Shown here: one piece after another, positions 49,321 to 62,115 of the stretch
How positions within the stretch are numbered: the first letter of the stretch is position 1
Layout: each line of letters begins with the position of its first letter
Source of the DNA: Plectrocnemia conspersa
Taxonomy: Eukaryota > Arthropoda > Insecta > Trichoptera > Polycentropodidae
Length of the DNA: 64,000 nucleotides
Reading direction: 5' to 3'
NCBI GenBank assembly: GCA_009617715.1
Contig: VTFK01000146.1
Span: forward strand, 434,001-498,000
Translations under genes and position numbers: made by a program
The notes under the pieces: generated by a model
Database searches by the model: none
Told to the model about the DNA's origin: nothing
Seen by the model: the letters and a program-made list of their open reading frames with translations, nothing else

Positions 49321-51109
49321 TATTTGTAGCCCTCATTCTCGTGCCGCCGGTTTTCACTGCACCACTTGCACCTCGCTCAAAATCTATAAACATATGAATT
49401 ATGCATTTCATAAGAGGCGTCGCTTAACGATATCTGTTGATGGGCTCCACGATGAAAGAGAAGCGAGAGGCGCGCCCTCCCGTCCGTCGTAAAGATAAAG
49501 ATTTTCAATTCGGATTTATGCGCCCCGGGCCTTATTTACGACGCTTTATTGTGAATACAACCCGATAGAATGCCTTGACGAGTTAGTATATTTATTGCTC
49601 CCGATGAGGGTTGCCTGTCGTACTCGCTATGAAATATTGTATATCTTTGGCATAATTCCGAAGCAACCGACACCCACGCGAGTCATAAAATTGCGAGATT
49701 TATATTGTGTTTGAATGCAAAAGTATCCTTGGTTAATTGTGTATGTTTTAAGGCTTAACTTCTCTTGACAAATATCTGTATTTATTTATTTGTAGCTGTT
49801 TGTGTTCTAATCCTTCTATATATTATTTTATCATAGTTCATTCAAACGTTATCTCTAAAAATATGTTGATTAAAAATTGCTTTATTTTTTTAAAATAAAT
49901 TGTATAATTAACTTAATAATATGTATTATAAAAAATGGGTATTTAAAAGTAGTCTAGTAAAAACATGATTAGCTGGTTGTGCTTTATTTCAAATGCATAC
50001 AAATTTGTTTATGACACTGCCTGCAATAATGAAATTTTTTGGTATTATTAATATTTAGATTTATGAGAAGGATATTTATTTAAAACATATACTCGCAGAT
50101 TCCATCAATGAATCAAATAAAACAATAATTTATTGAAAATGAATAAATAACATTACATATAAGTCTCCCGATATTTATTTTTAGCGAAGGGTGTTATTGA
50201 TGATGGAGTGAAATATGCGATATAAAATTCGCAATCTTATACGTAACAAAGAAGTGACTTTGTTCTTAGAAAGAGTGTACATTACACTTTAGTCGTAAAG
50301 TGCAGCCGGTGCATATATTTAATTTGATTACTTTATAAAGAATATTCAAGACATTCTCGGAATACTTCAAAATGCACACATGACGCTTTATGGATATAAG
50401 CTTATTGGTGTCATTCGAATGCTTCGGCTTCTCGGAAACTTTGAGTATAACGAAATACTTGTTTTCATTAAAACTCTTATCTAATTGCCGCACTATCGTT
50501 TCGTCACATGGGTACGATCGTTACAGGTGGAGCTTTCACTAGATTAGGCGGCGAATAGCTTTATTCGGAAACTAAGGGGTGGCTTTCTGGAGACCTTATC
50601 ACCTGGGTTCTGCGTCCTGTCTGCAAATGGCTTCCTTTGGAATTTCCGGTTTAATGTGTGAAAGCTAACGTAATTGACAAACAAATGTTTGCGCGCGGAG
50701 CTTTTGCGAGTTAAGCAAATCTCGTTTGCTCTTAGCGTACGAGCTTTAAGAAAATTAAGGAAATTATTGTACAACACACATAGTTTTGTATACATTTTAT
50801 GTGTGAGTTAAGGTTTAGAATACAATTATTCAAATTTAATTATTACTGGAAGTAACATGCATTCTCTGGCAATAATTTGTATTTCTATGAATGATAATGC
50901 ATATAATATTATATTGTCAATGAGAGCATTTTATGTTTTTAGTTAAAGTAAAAAAAATGCACGCTCTTGTATATTAACAAATAAAATTTATCATAAAAAC
51001 TGTTTTTATTTCGGTACCAAATTTAAGCTTGATTTTAAGTTGATAGAATTGGTTTGGATTTTTTATTAATTCTAACTCAATTTTGAGTTATTTAAAACAG
51101 TAGTAAGCT
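49321..51109. other. Two non-coding islands separated by AT-rich DNA
   Basis: Balanced, CG-containing blocks lie at 49,321-49,720 and 50,170-50,800. Short minus-strand frames in the second (75 and 83 codons) have no signature. The spacer and the tail after 50,800 are A/T-rich. Confidence 0.35.
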
Positions 51110-51557
51110 AACTATGGGTCCACCCCTTCGAAACTTTTTCGCGGTCGCAAAAAATATATATTTTTGAGAAAAAATGTTAGGCTTTTATTCAACAAGAAGC
51201 AAGTAACGGTAAAATAGCGAAATAATATTATATTATCAAAATTTATATTCATTTCTGTGACGGTAGAAGACAGCCCCAATAGCCGCTAGATAGAGTGCCA
51301 AGCGACGCGACGCAGATCGCGAATTATCTCAGTCTCTCAGACGAACAATCAAAAAGTGACAAGAATAACTTGTCCATAACATTTTTTTACTGATTACAAT
51401 TTCAAATGCCGATTCCAATCAATATAAAAAATATTAATTTTTTTTGAAAAAAATTTACTTTAACTACGATGACAATTAAAAAAACGTGTATCAATAGGTC
51501 GCGAAAAGCTTTTAAGCCAAACAGAAGGCATAAATAAAAATAGTTTGAGCATCACTG
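51110..51557. mobile_element. hAT-like non-autonomous element, partial
   Basis: The right end, reverse-complemented, begins CAGTGATGCTCAAAC (plus-strand 51,543-51,557), matching the CAGTG.T.CTCAA start common to hAT termini. A subterminal GGTCGCGAAAA at about 51,497 pairs with TTTTTCGCGGTCGCAAAA near 51,136. The GC-rich core at 51,258-51,310 is shared with 33,956-34,145. A left terminal CAGTG and an 8-base target duplication were not found, so the left end is eroded. No transposase frame is visible. Confidence 0.5.
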
Positions 51558-51692
51558 CTTTATAGAAACAAATAAATCATATGTTGTTTTTTTATTAATA
51601 TGAAATTTGTGATGATCATAAGATGATCTTTGGTTGTTGGTGAAGACGTAATTCATTTTAAATTAGAACATAACACATTTTTAAAAATAATA

Positions 51693-52707
51693 CAGTCGAC
51701 ACCTCTATAGCGTAGCGATTGGGACTTCGTTATAGGAATACTACGCTGTAGGGAACTAGGAAACAAAATTTGAGGTTAGGTTCATTTAGCTGTGTTTTGT
51801 GAATTTAACGAAATCAGTAAATCAAACTTTTTTCCCATATTTTATGTATAAATTACTTTATATTTAGTTTGTAAACAAGAGCACGTGCCCTATGTTCTTA
51901 TTGCGAAACGCGTGCAAAGAATGTCCTTGATTTTGCGAGTGCCAGGGGAGTCAAACGCAACAGTTTTTTGAGTTATTTTTTAAAATGCGTTTGCCTATAA
52001 TGAATATATATTATCAAACTTTTTTTGCAGTATGTTTAATTTTAGGATATTATTAAAAACCTATTAATAACATTAAAAACAAACAATAATGGTAGAAATG
52101 AAAAAAGTTATTCATCTTAAATCACGTAATTATGCATTTAATTACTGTCAGTGTCTTTTAATATCACGTTTTATCGAAACCCTTTTAATACCTTAATTTC
52201 ACTTTTATTAATATTAGGATAATTTTCTTTATTGTTTTCTGTCTGCATTTCTTCTCAAATTTTATATTATGGTGCTTGACATTTTTATAATTGTTTTTTT
52301 TTTAAATTTAGCAATCGCTCTGTGGAACATTCATATTAAATAAATTATTATATTTGCATGGGTTTTACATCATTTAAATTAGCTAAGTTTATAAAGTGTT
52401 TTATATCATATATTAAAATATATTTTATAATTCATTGAAACTTTTTTTGATTTGTAATATATATGTATTACATAATTAAATAGTTAATTAAAATAAATAA
52501 GAATGGTTGAAACCCCCTGAAAAGTGTATACCTAATGAATTAAAAAAACGTGTACATTGATTTGCTTGATCATAATTTTTCCATAGCCATTCAAAAATAA
52601 ATATTTTCTTACTGTATTGTGATGAATATACCTAGAATGTTATATAGAATACGTCTATCAAAGTCAAGGGACAAACAGTTGTAAAAACTACGCTATAGGA
52701 GGGACTG
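51693..52707. mobile_element. Candidate pogo/Tigger-like TIR element, about 1.0 kb
   Basis: The left end reads CAGTCGACACCTCTATAGCG from 51,693, preceded by TA. The right end, reverse-complemented from 52,707, reads CAGTCCCTCCTATAGCGTAG. The two agree apart from a three-base length difference and a few changes. Subterminal copies of the same motif in inverted orientation (CTACGCTGTAGGGAAC near 51,750; ATACGCTATAGGAAAC just beyond 52,707) resemble the repeated motifs of pogo-type termini. The interior lacks a readable transposase. Family assignment is tentative. Confidence 0.5.
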
Positions 52708-54360
52708 CCACATACGCTATAGGAAACTTTGCTACATGGGGGATTATATAATAAAAATTTTTTTTTTTCAAAAGCGAATATTTTAGTCTATTAAAAATGT
52801 ATTCAATTATATCTTTAATTTTTATAAAAAATATTATACATAGGATTTTATTGATGTTGTCATTACCAGCCTTTAAAATATTATATAAAGTTCCCAGATA
52901 CTACTAATTTTTCGAACTTAAATTACCAACACGATGAACCATCATATAAAATCTAGATCAATGATATTATTGGTTAAAATATTTGTAATGTTAAAAATTA
53001 AAAGCAGCGCTTTGTTCAAATATATTTGAAAAATGTTGAAGGATTCTATCAAAGCGTTCTTTTTAAAATAAATATTTTCGGCCTAATTTATTATATATGT
53101 TTATTACAATTTAGGTAGCAAACTACGTTTAAGATTTATATGACAATAACCACATTTTTATGGATTAAAACTGCAACTTGTCAGTTGATGTTTAATGTTT
53201 TTCTAGACGAGTTAAAATCAATAATAAATTGAGCTTATATAATTAGTAAAAAAAAGTTTAGGTATGTATTTGCTACATATGTTTTATTTTAACTTTTCAT
53301 ATTATGTACTTGCATTATATTTGAAGGTATGCCAAGCAAAAATGTATACATTATTTTAATATGGATAGGATAATGTGCATTTTGTGATTAAATAACATAT
53401 GCAAACACTGCAACAGCATACTCTAAAGTGGATGGGGAATTTACATTTGCTAGTAAACCGCAGTTCGATTTATCGAGTGGTATACATAAGTACATTACAT
53501 ACGTATCGGAATAACAACTATCCGCAATCGAGGACTTATGCAAATCCTTTGATCTGCAATAGTAAACAAGAGGTAACATATCCGATACGAGAGATAGAAC
53601 GCATTAGGTTATGTAAAGAGAATAATGCAATTTTTTATTCACTTCACGTGTACCGAGTTCGATATCAAAATAAACGTTACTTTTACCATATATTTATTTA
53701 ACCGTATAGAGAGAATAATAGATAGTGACGTTGTAGATTTTAGTTGTAGAGTCACAGTCACTTGACTAATTGAATGGGCCAAATATAACTTGCCAATTGA
53801 ATCCTAGCCGGATTACACGCTTATTGCATTTATCAATGTTTTCCTGACTCATCCCTAAAGTAAGGGGATGGGGAATGATTTGCAATTATCTCGAACAGGT
53901 ATGTGCAGCGCCTTTTATTGTATAATAAAAAAATACATATCTTCCAAACATAAACAATGAAAAATTTGTAAGCCCTGTCGTAAAGCGAGGCTTTAACATT
54001 TTTAACAATAAAAAAATATTATCGCGCCGTGGAGCAATAATGTTGGAGAATAAAAAAATACGCACACCCTAAGAATAACGCGAATTTCCATATTTTCCGG
54101 GATTATGCAGTTTATAACGTTTTTATAGTTCTAAGCATAATCCTTTCTTGCGTCGACAATCTTTACTTTGGTTTCGACCCTTCCCCTTTTGTGCTTCTCT
54201 CTGTAAGGAGAGAGGGCGCCTGAGGTTATAAAATAAAGGCCAGTTAAATACGGGCCTCAGGTGTTTTCGGCTCGGTTTATTTGTGAATAAAGTTCTTATT
54301 TTTGTAAACGAGGGACCGGAAAGAAATAACTTTTCTGTTGATTTAAAATTGTACATACAT
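52708..54360. other. AT-rich spacer, then non-coding island
   Basis: To 53,390 the sequence is A/T-rich. From 53,391 to 54,360 it is balanced. It contains an exact octamer ATGCAAAT at 53,538-53,545 (POU-type site) and a short ATCCCT...AGGGGAT inverted pair near 53,851-53,868. Opposite-strand frames of 63 and 100 codons overlap at 53,388-53,701 with no signature. Confidence 0.35.
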
Positions 54361-54964
54361 TAGGGACATATTTTTTACCAATAAATTACTATTAAAAATA
54401 TTATAAAATAACTATTTGCAGTTTTTGTGATCCTAAATTCAATATTTTGATTCACAAATCACTAATAGTAAAATTATAGATTTTTTTGCAAATACTATTT
54501 AAATATTAGTTATCAATGGTTTTTATTGATTCCTTTACAATTGATTCAGAAAATTACATATGTTAAAATAAAGTACATTTTACATAAATGCAATACGTTA
54601 TCTGATATTATGTATTACTATCGTACAAAAAATCAACAGAGACATAAAACTATAAATTTACCATTTTTTTATATATATGATATTAATAATAAGCAATAAT
54701 AAATTTAATTTATTCATATAACATAATCCTGAATATTGTTGTATTTGTTAAAAACAGGCTGTTTCAAATTCACTTAATCGATTATGAGATGTAAGAATAA
54801 TATTGTATTTTATACCAATTTTATAATACCTAATTTTAAAATATCGATTATCATTTCTGTGGCTTACTTTACTTTATTAAAATCTAATGATGTTATTTTA
54901 ATTGTTTCTGATTATTTTCTATTTCATCTTATTTTCACAGGTAAAATAATTTTGCTGTATTTTG
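54361..54964. other. AT-rich spacer
   Basis: A/T-rich. A 62-codon frame at 54,784 is A/T-codon translation and is not accepted. Confidence 0.5.
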
Positions 54965-55900
54965 TAAAATAATATTATTATAATTTAATATAACTAAATA
55001 ATTACTACAATATTTATAATGTCAAGGTTAGTTCTTGTAAATATTTTGGATTATTTTATATTTTATGTTTTTTTCAGTAAATCATAAAAAAATAGTTGAG
55101 CTATTTTTCAACATTTTACAGTTATGCTTTAATGATAAATTATATTTTAGAGATGTGAGATTTTTGTATAAATTTTAAACGATTTTGATCCAAAAGCAAT
55201 TTCAGGCCTAATGCAATCGATTGAACAAATATATGAATGATCGTTATGGATATTTAAACGTAATATTTATGTGCTGCTAAAAATATTGTTGTATTTTACA
55301 AAAACATACTAAATTATGAAAATAATTTGATTGTACATATTTTATAAAATCATACGGTAAAAAAATAAATTATTTTTTAATTTTGCTTAATAATTTAATT
55401 TATAAACATTGCTAAAATATATATAAATAAACTCGCGTTTTTTTTTATCTATGACTACAACTTTTATATTTAATTAAAAAAAAGACTATAATATTTTCAT
55501 ATTTTTTATATCGAAACAAGTTCGCAATATTTAAAGTCTATAAGAAAAATATTTGTATAATAATATTTTATGATTTAAGATAACTAAAGAATTACTAAAA
55601 TCCTTATAATGTAATATTTTTTATATAATTATATTTTAAATTATTTGTAATGTCAGGACCACCCATAATTGTTGCAGCGAGCTAAGTTCTTCTAATTATT
55701 TATCGTTATTTTATTTTAGTGTTTTTTTCATAGGTTGATTTTTATCAGTCGATCATAAAAAAATAGTTGAACTATGTAAATATATATAAGGTATTTTACA
55801 GAATTACTAAAAATTATTATAATGTTTTTATTCCTTACAATGTTATATTTTGTGTTATTGAATTTTAGATTATTTAAAATATAAAAACCACCTGTAACTG
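54965..55900. repeat. Diverged direct repeats, about three partial copies
   Basis: ATCATAAAAAAATAGTTGAGCTAT near 55,083 recurs with one change near 55,752. Upstream of both are AATAATATT...ATAACTAAA(T/G)AATTACTA...TATAATGT words (54,971 and 55,559), and a third partial copy with GAATTACTAAAAATTATTATAATG starts at 55,801. ACCACC(C/T)(A/G)TAA words mark the second and third. A tandemly duplicated A/T-rich segment with offsets of several hundred bases; origin unknown. Confidence 0.5.
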
Positions 55901-57520
55901 TAGTGATGAAATTAGTCGCAAAATACATGACTTTAAAAGTTACCGTTTCGGGTAAATTTGATGGCTTTGGAAGCAAAAAATAAGTGGTGAATTTAAAACC
56001 ATTTAAAATAAAAATGTGATCAATTATTTAAATATATATATGTATGTTATTAGACCTGTTCAAAATAGTTATTATTTACGACAAAAGGTGGGCGTAAATA
56101 ATCAAAATAACAACATTGGTTTACAAAAAAAGCTTGCCCAAATCTTCTGCTTTTAGCCGTAAAACGTTGATTCTCATCTCCCGTAACCAGTGTTAAAACT
56201 ATAAAATCACCAAAAAGATTTGATTTATTATATAAATTGAACATTTATTTACTAATTAAAACAGCAATAAAAGGTTGAAAAATTCTGAAAATAACAATCT
56301 TTTTTACAAACATAAATTTGGAATGTTTGTTTATAATATCATTAAAATAATAATACACAGCTAATTTATTGTATTATTTTACACTGACGGTTTATTTTAT
56401 TGAAATATCGTTTTCTTAGGCCATTCTGTAAGTTCGTATGTAATATGCGCTTATCAATTTTGTATATTATTATTCCACCTTTCACATTAGTGTCTGTCGC
56501 TATTAAGGCCCGAAGCTCCGAGCCGTGGGGGCTGCAATATATTCTTCATAATCCTTATAAGGGATATAACGTGATCCTTCCGCAAGGCCGCAATCGTAAA
56601 AACGATCATTAACCATATATTTATGCCAATCATTACCGTTTAGTTTACGCCTATTGGTAACATTGTGCCGGTTTTATTACACCGCCGTAACAAGACGGGG
56701 ATCATATCGCAACTGGAGCTCCTGGCTAAATCTGACAGCCTGCGATTAAGATCCTATTGTCGACACAAAGGGACTGTGGCACTTTAAAAGCGAGCCTAGT
56801 CGTTTAATTCACTTAAGGACGCATATCCAATTCGTGATTTGGTTCTGAGAATTGTCTGCAATTACTATGTATTACCTACTAACTCTGACACAATACAATT
56901 ACTTTGCTTTCGACTTCGCTTTTGAAAACGGGGCATATTGCCAAATACACATTTAATATGTATTATGTGCTGTTTTTACAACTATTGAAAGTAGATTAGG
57001 TACAGTAGCATTGATTATTTATTGCAAAACCAGAACCGAACCAAATATTGTTCTAGTTTCGGTGGACATAAAATATGTGGGTGACTGTCCAATAATGACA
57101 AAAAAATTCACACAGTAGTGCTATATGATGCGCGAGTGTATAAGTATTGTTTCTAGATGTGTGGCAATTGATAATAAGAACTTTCAGAAGTCTGCGTGTC
57201 TATTGTAAGAAAATTCTTGGGTATTCCTACATGAAGATTTTTGTGTTTTTTTTTGTCCATGCACCATTTGTTGTTCTAGCTTTCTAGATAGCCATTGTTA
57301 AAATCACTACATTAAAAATAAGCAGGCTATGAATATTTTGTTCTTACATAGTAACTTTTTAATAAAACAACTATGGTTTAAAATGGTTATGAGCATATAC
57401 ATATATGAATATACCATACATACGGTAGATGCGGCGCATGACTTGGATTGTAAAACGATTCTAAAAATATGTTTTTCTCATTTTTTTAATTTACGTTATT
57501 ATGAAACGTAATCGCTCAGA
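55901..57520. other. Non-coding island region
   Basis: A/T-rich until 56,400, then balanced to about 57,250. The block includes ACCATATATTTATGCC and TCATTACCGTTTAGTTTACG words near 56,611-56,652 and a GC-rich stretch at 56,670-56,810. Frames are short and unsigned. Confidence 0.35.
56553..56562. promoter_or_regulatory. Perfect CArG-box word
   Basis: CCTTATAAGG is an exact CC(A/T)6GG match and palindromic, the SRF/MADS recognition form. It lies in a balanced island. A single site is weak evidence of function. Confidence 0.3.
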
Positions 57521-57860
57521 AAATCTGCTCCAAATAAACATGCCGAGGGAACGGCTAAAGCCGAATGCAGTGTGGGCGGGCTGGCTGGCCAGCTGTCTTG
57601 CGCAGTCGATTCGCGTGCGCCATAAATTGCTTATCGGGAATTGAATTGGTCACGCATGCGCACTATAACATCCTGTTACTCGTACTCGTATTTATAGTCA
57701 CCCGTCATCAACCGTTCATGCGGTTGACGTTTTGAATCTGTCTACTTCTCAGGCCTTTCGGCCTTCATGTCTTGCAGTGGGAGCTGCCGGTCTCCCATAG
57801 CAATAGCCGGGCTGGTGTGAAATCTCTCGTACACTTTACAACCCGACGATCGTGTTTTAA
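57521..57860. promoter_or_regulatory. CG-rich island with NRF1-like site and hairpins
   Basis: This is one of the most CG-rich blocks in the window. ACGCATGCGCA at 57,652-57,662 is close to the palindromic NRF1 site, and a second GCGTGCGC lies at 57,613. A TATTTATAG word follows at about 57,690. Small hairpins are CGGCT/AGCCG (57,551-57,562), TCAACCG/CGGTTGA (57,708-57,714 with 57,721-57,727) and AGGCC/GGCCT (57,751-57,764). Together they look promoter-like, but no exon downstream can be supported; a 61-codon frame at 57,772 lacks any signature. Confidence 0.35.
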
Positions 57861-60074
57861 GTTTAAGGAATACGAAAAGAATTTTACAGAACCGCTTTTA
57901 ACATCACTTCAACGCTATTCTATTTTTATAAATAGCAATCTAAAAAATAACATTTAAATTGGAGGATAGGCTGGAGGCATTGCGGGAGTATTGTTTTTGA
58001 ATATGTTTATATAATTTTTGTTACGGTTATTGGCTGAATTGCCATTGAAATTTCAGCGCTCTTAAAATTCTTGACTGTTCTGAATATGTCTATTTTTCTA
58101 ATGTCATTGTTTGCTACGCACTTTTGTTTGATTATCGCTTTCTACTGAGCAATTATATATGATCAAATCTTATCTTATAAAATAAAATAAATACGTTGCT
58201 AAATGTATTATTATTATTTTATGGCCAGTGTTCAAGATCAATTCAATTAAAAAGCAATTAAAAAATAGTTTTATTGTCTTTTATATAAAACGCTCATTAA
58301 ACAGTCACTAAAATACCAACTATGTTTTATCTTTTACCAGTTGACCCCCGTGATTTAAAAAATCCACCCCCTCTGGATATTTTCGTCGACTTCAGTTAAA
58401 ATTCTGTCCAAAGTGTCATTGTCAATTTTTGTAAGCGCGTGACTAACGCCAGATAATTAAACAACACCTCGTTTCGGTAAACAGAAAGAAGGAAAATAGT
58501 TTCGACGAAATTCCACAATTAACAAGCGATGCTAGAAACGGCACATATAAATCAGCTTGTCAATCTGTCAATATTCTGGAGACGTGTCACCTTTGAAATA
58601 ATGATCTTGTCACCTTGTGAACCTCGTCTGTCGCTTCCCGACATTGGATGCGATCAAAGGGAAATTGGGAGTTGAAATGGCATTCTTGGATGTATGCTCA
58701 TTTGAATTTCATGAAAGCTTAGCAAATTTTATAGCATATTTTATGTTTACCATTTGATTAAAATATATATTAAATTACGGTATATATTTGTATCTAAATT
58801 TAGAGTTAACATTTTAAATACTATCAGGGTAGAAGTCAACAACTTCGACGTTGCGCAACGAACATGTTTGACAGTCCTTGTGTAGAGAAAATGTAAAATG
58901 TCAATCAAATGTTTATAAGTAAACATATTATAGCTACAAAATACAGTTAGTTTTGAATATAACAGAAATAAAATACATTTATTATGTGACAGTTATGATA
59001 TGATTTATAGACCATTTTTGTTGTTATTAGTATGGGAAGCAATCACGTCTAACACATATTTAAGACCATAAAGGTATGCTACTTTATAATTTATTTTTTT
59101 AAGGCAGTTTAGGCAGTATTACAAAATTGATTCTTTATCTATACATGCACTAACCAGAGTTTCATATTATACATAATGTATTATAACTTCATAATGTAAT
59201 GAAATTGATTTTGCGATTCGAAATGGCGATAGCGTATCCGCCGAAGCGTCTCTTGTCGCCGGTCATAAATCATTCTCGCAGAGGAATCTTTTCCATTTTT
59301 CTCGGGCAACATGACGTATCCTTGATTGTCACGTGAGGCGCTTCGTTTTGCGGGGAATCATCCCCCAGGGTAGAGCTCATGCCCCCATGGACCCCAAAGA
59401 AAGCAATCTGTCATGTCTCTTTGTCACGCCATTGTGCAATGCAAAATGTTTTTTTGATGCTTGTCCAATTGCAAGGGTTATTTGTGGTGTGTTTATTTTA
59501 CCATAAAAATATTTTTTGATATACCATAACTTCATAAAAGAGTTGTTAAATTATTGAAACGATCTGTGATGTATGCAAAATCGATTAGACTTGAGGTGTT
59601 TTGGTATATCTTAAAGTGCAATGACGCTTGTTCGTAAGTAGTAAATACGAAAGCAGCATTAAAACATCACGGTTCGCCACCCCTATCAAATGTCGACGAT
59701 TACCGGCGTTACGCACGACTTTTGCTAACGATCATTCCTTTGAGCGTTTCAAGATAAGGGCGTGAAGCTCAGTCGGCGTTACAATTACAACTTTTGCATA
59801 ATAAATTAGCGAAAGCTCTGCGGGACACCGAGAGGAAATGATCGTTTGGTACAGATTGGGAGATAAGCACAGCGATGACTTGCTAATGTTCATTTGGCCT
59901 AACGAACGAACGAACGATATAATATACACCTATATTTATTTATTATATATGTGCATATTTTTAAGTTAATTTTTCATGCCTTTTTAATTTGCTAACATAC
60001 TGCTTAAAATACAACAATATTAATTTCGTGTGTCAATATCGATTTAATAAATTATAAAATGTTATTATTATTCG
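57861..60074. other. AT-rich DNA around non-coding islands
   Basis: Balanced blocks lie at 58,330-58,700 and 59,200-59,930; the second ends with an ACGAACGAACGAACGA microsatellite at about 59,900-59,915. The frame at 59,732 (65 codons, minus) has no signature. Elsewhere A/T-rich. Confidence 0.4.
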
Positions 60075-60518
60075 GATATACTCGCTTTAAAATGAAACGC
60101 TTAATTTGTTACTCTATTGATCGTATCGCTATGTATGAACGGTGTATAAAAATACACGTAAACAAATGAAATATATTTAATTATAATTAATAAAAATAAA
60201 ATTTGAATAGGCTCAATTGATTTTCGAGCCTACATTAATGAATTCTTTTGTTTTTTATTCTCTGACTGTCGACAAATGAAAAATAATCATTTCAATATAA
60301 AACAAAATTGTTGTTAGCAACGTAACGACAGTTTTCAATAATTTTTCGACGCGACAATAATTCGTTATGCGTGTTGTTCGATTTGACTCAATATAAGTAT
60401 TCGGTTTGTAGATTAACTAAGTGCGTTTTAACCATGAAAATTAAATGTATAAAAAGTGCGTGTAAAGATTGAACAGTAATTAAACAGCGATTAAACTATA
60501 TAAACAATTAAATATGCG

Positions 60519-61114
60519 ACGCGAATAACGTTGTAAGTCTGATTTTTTAGCAGATTGAGATTTTGATTGAATAGATTTGTATGAGTGATTCTGCAATTTC
60601 AACTAACTTATTCAAAATATAAAAAAAAAACTAAGCTTGAAAAAATATCTACCGGAAATGAAAAATTATTTGATATCAACAAATGTAACGTTTTTAATTT
60701 CAAATTCGTTGTTTTCTAAAAAATTTAACGTTCTTAAATATTTTTGTCATTTTTTTTATATTAAATGTTTTTAAAAGGCCACTATCATATTTCATTTTTA
60801 AATTATGTTTTAGTAGATAAGTTTTCGACAAACGTTGTAAATGATCCATAGGTAATTGCTGTCATACAGTGGAACAATGTTACAACATTATAACTTACGT
60901 TATTTCACAATTTAAAATTTTCATTTTTGCCAAAGTTCAATATCGTGTTATATAGAAACTAGTTGAGTATAATTTTTTTTCTGAATAATAAATTTTGATA
61001 TATACATACTATTATAAAAATACAAAAATGAACGTATGTAAATCAGTAAATTATTTTTTCACCTTCTATAAAGTTGACTATTTACGTTTTTACGACTTAC
61101 AACGTTATTCGCGT
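60519..61114. mobile_element. Inverted-repeat block inside monomer 1 of unit X
   Basis: CGCGAATAACGTTGTAAGTC at 60,520-60,539 is matched perfectly, inverted, at 61,094-61,113, and the match extends by one base on the outer side and loosely into AAATATG(C) and CATATTT. The block of about 0.6 kb is missing from the 194-base monomers of copy 1, which pass directly from ATAAACAAT to the AAATTTTGAA block. This has the form of a small TIR element inserted in an ancestral monomer. A clear target duplication was not found. Confidence 0.5.
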
Positions 61115-61360
61115 ACATATTTGATTATAAAAAAATATTTATAGTGAAGTGTTAAAATTTGAAGTTCCGTCGAAGTGCTCCAAAACCAAAAAGTGAGTTT
61201 TTTTGCCATGTGCGTTGTTCAATTTGACTAAATATAAATATTCGGTTTGTGAATTATCTAACTACGTTTTAACCATAAAAATAAAATATATATAAAGTGC
61301 GTGTAAAAATTAAATAGTGATTAAACAGTGATTAAACTATATAAACAATTGAATATACGA

Positions 61361-61854
61361 GGCGAATAACGTTCAAAGTCTAATTTTTTTTAACAAAATG
61401 AGATTTTTATTGAATAGCTTTGAATGAGCGATTCTGCGATTTTAACTAACATATTTAAAATATAAAAAAAACTAGACTTCGCAAAATATATACCGGAAAA
61501 GAAAAAATATTTATTACAAAAAAATGTTACGTTTTTAATTTCAAATTCGTTGTTTTCTAAAAAAATTTTAACGTTCTTAAATATTTTTTTTTATTAAATA
61601 TTTTTAAAATAACACTATTAAATTTAATTTTAAAATTATATTTTAGTTGATACGTTTTTGACAAACGTTATAAATGATCCATAGGTATTATTACAGTATC
61701 GTGTTATATAGAAACTAGTTAAATATATTTTTTGATTAATAAATTTTGATATATACATAATATTATAAAAATCCATTAATATATCAGTAAATTAATTTTT
61801 CACCTTCTATAAAGCTGACTACTTACGTATTTACGACTTACAACGTTATTCGCG
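61361..61854. mobile_element. Inverted-repeat block inside monomer 2 of unit X
   Basis: GGCGAATAACGTTCAAAGTC (61,361-61,380) and GACTTACAACGTTATTCGCG (61,835-61,854) are inverted repeats with three mismatches. The interior aligns with the block of monomer 1, including AACGTTCTTAAATATTTTT and ATAAATGATCCATAGGTA-type words, but is about 100 bases shorter. Presence in both monomers indicates insertion before the tandem duplication. Confidence 0.5.
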
Positions 61855-62115
61855 TACATATTCAATTATAAAAAAAATGTTTGTAGTGAAGTGTTAAAAT
61901 TTGAAGTTTCATCGAAGTGCTCCGAGACCAAAAAGTGAGTTTTTTTAATTTGCAATACATAAAAATTATCATTGCTTCTGATTTAATGCATATATTCGTT
62001 AGATTTGACTGAATATAATTACTCGAATTGCGAATAAACTAGGTACGTTTTAAATATGAACATGTAATATATACTTAATACGTATGAATATTGAGGTTAA
62101 TATCGATCAAACCAT

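Larger units (their letters stand above)
60075..62115 (+). repeat. Composite repeat unit X, copy 2 (head, two enlarged monomers, tail)
   Basis: The plus strand reads head (60,075-60,368), monomer 1 (60,369-61,210), monomer 2 (61,211-61,950) and tail (to 62,115), collinear with the minus strand of 30,345-29,478. Anchors are ATCGTATCGCT and AATACACGTAAACAAA, ATTGATTTTCGAGCC (60,216), GTCGACAAATGAAAAATAA, CGCGACAATAATT, then in each monomer ATTTGACT (60,381; 61,222; a third, partial, 62,003), GTGATTAAACTATATAAACA-type words, and GAAGTGCTCC....CCAAAAAGTGAGTTTTTTT at each monomer end. Offsets are 841 and 781 bases versus 194 in copy 1. The tail shares TTATCATTGCTT and CGTTAGATTT with copy 1 and includes, antisense, remains of the last exon found there. 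Unrecognised family. Confidence 0.65.
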
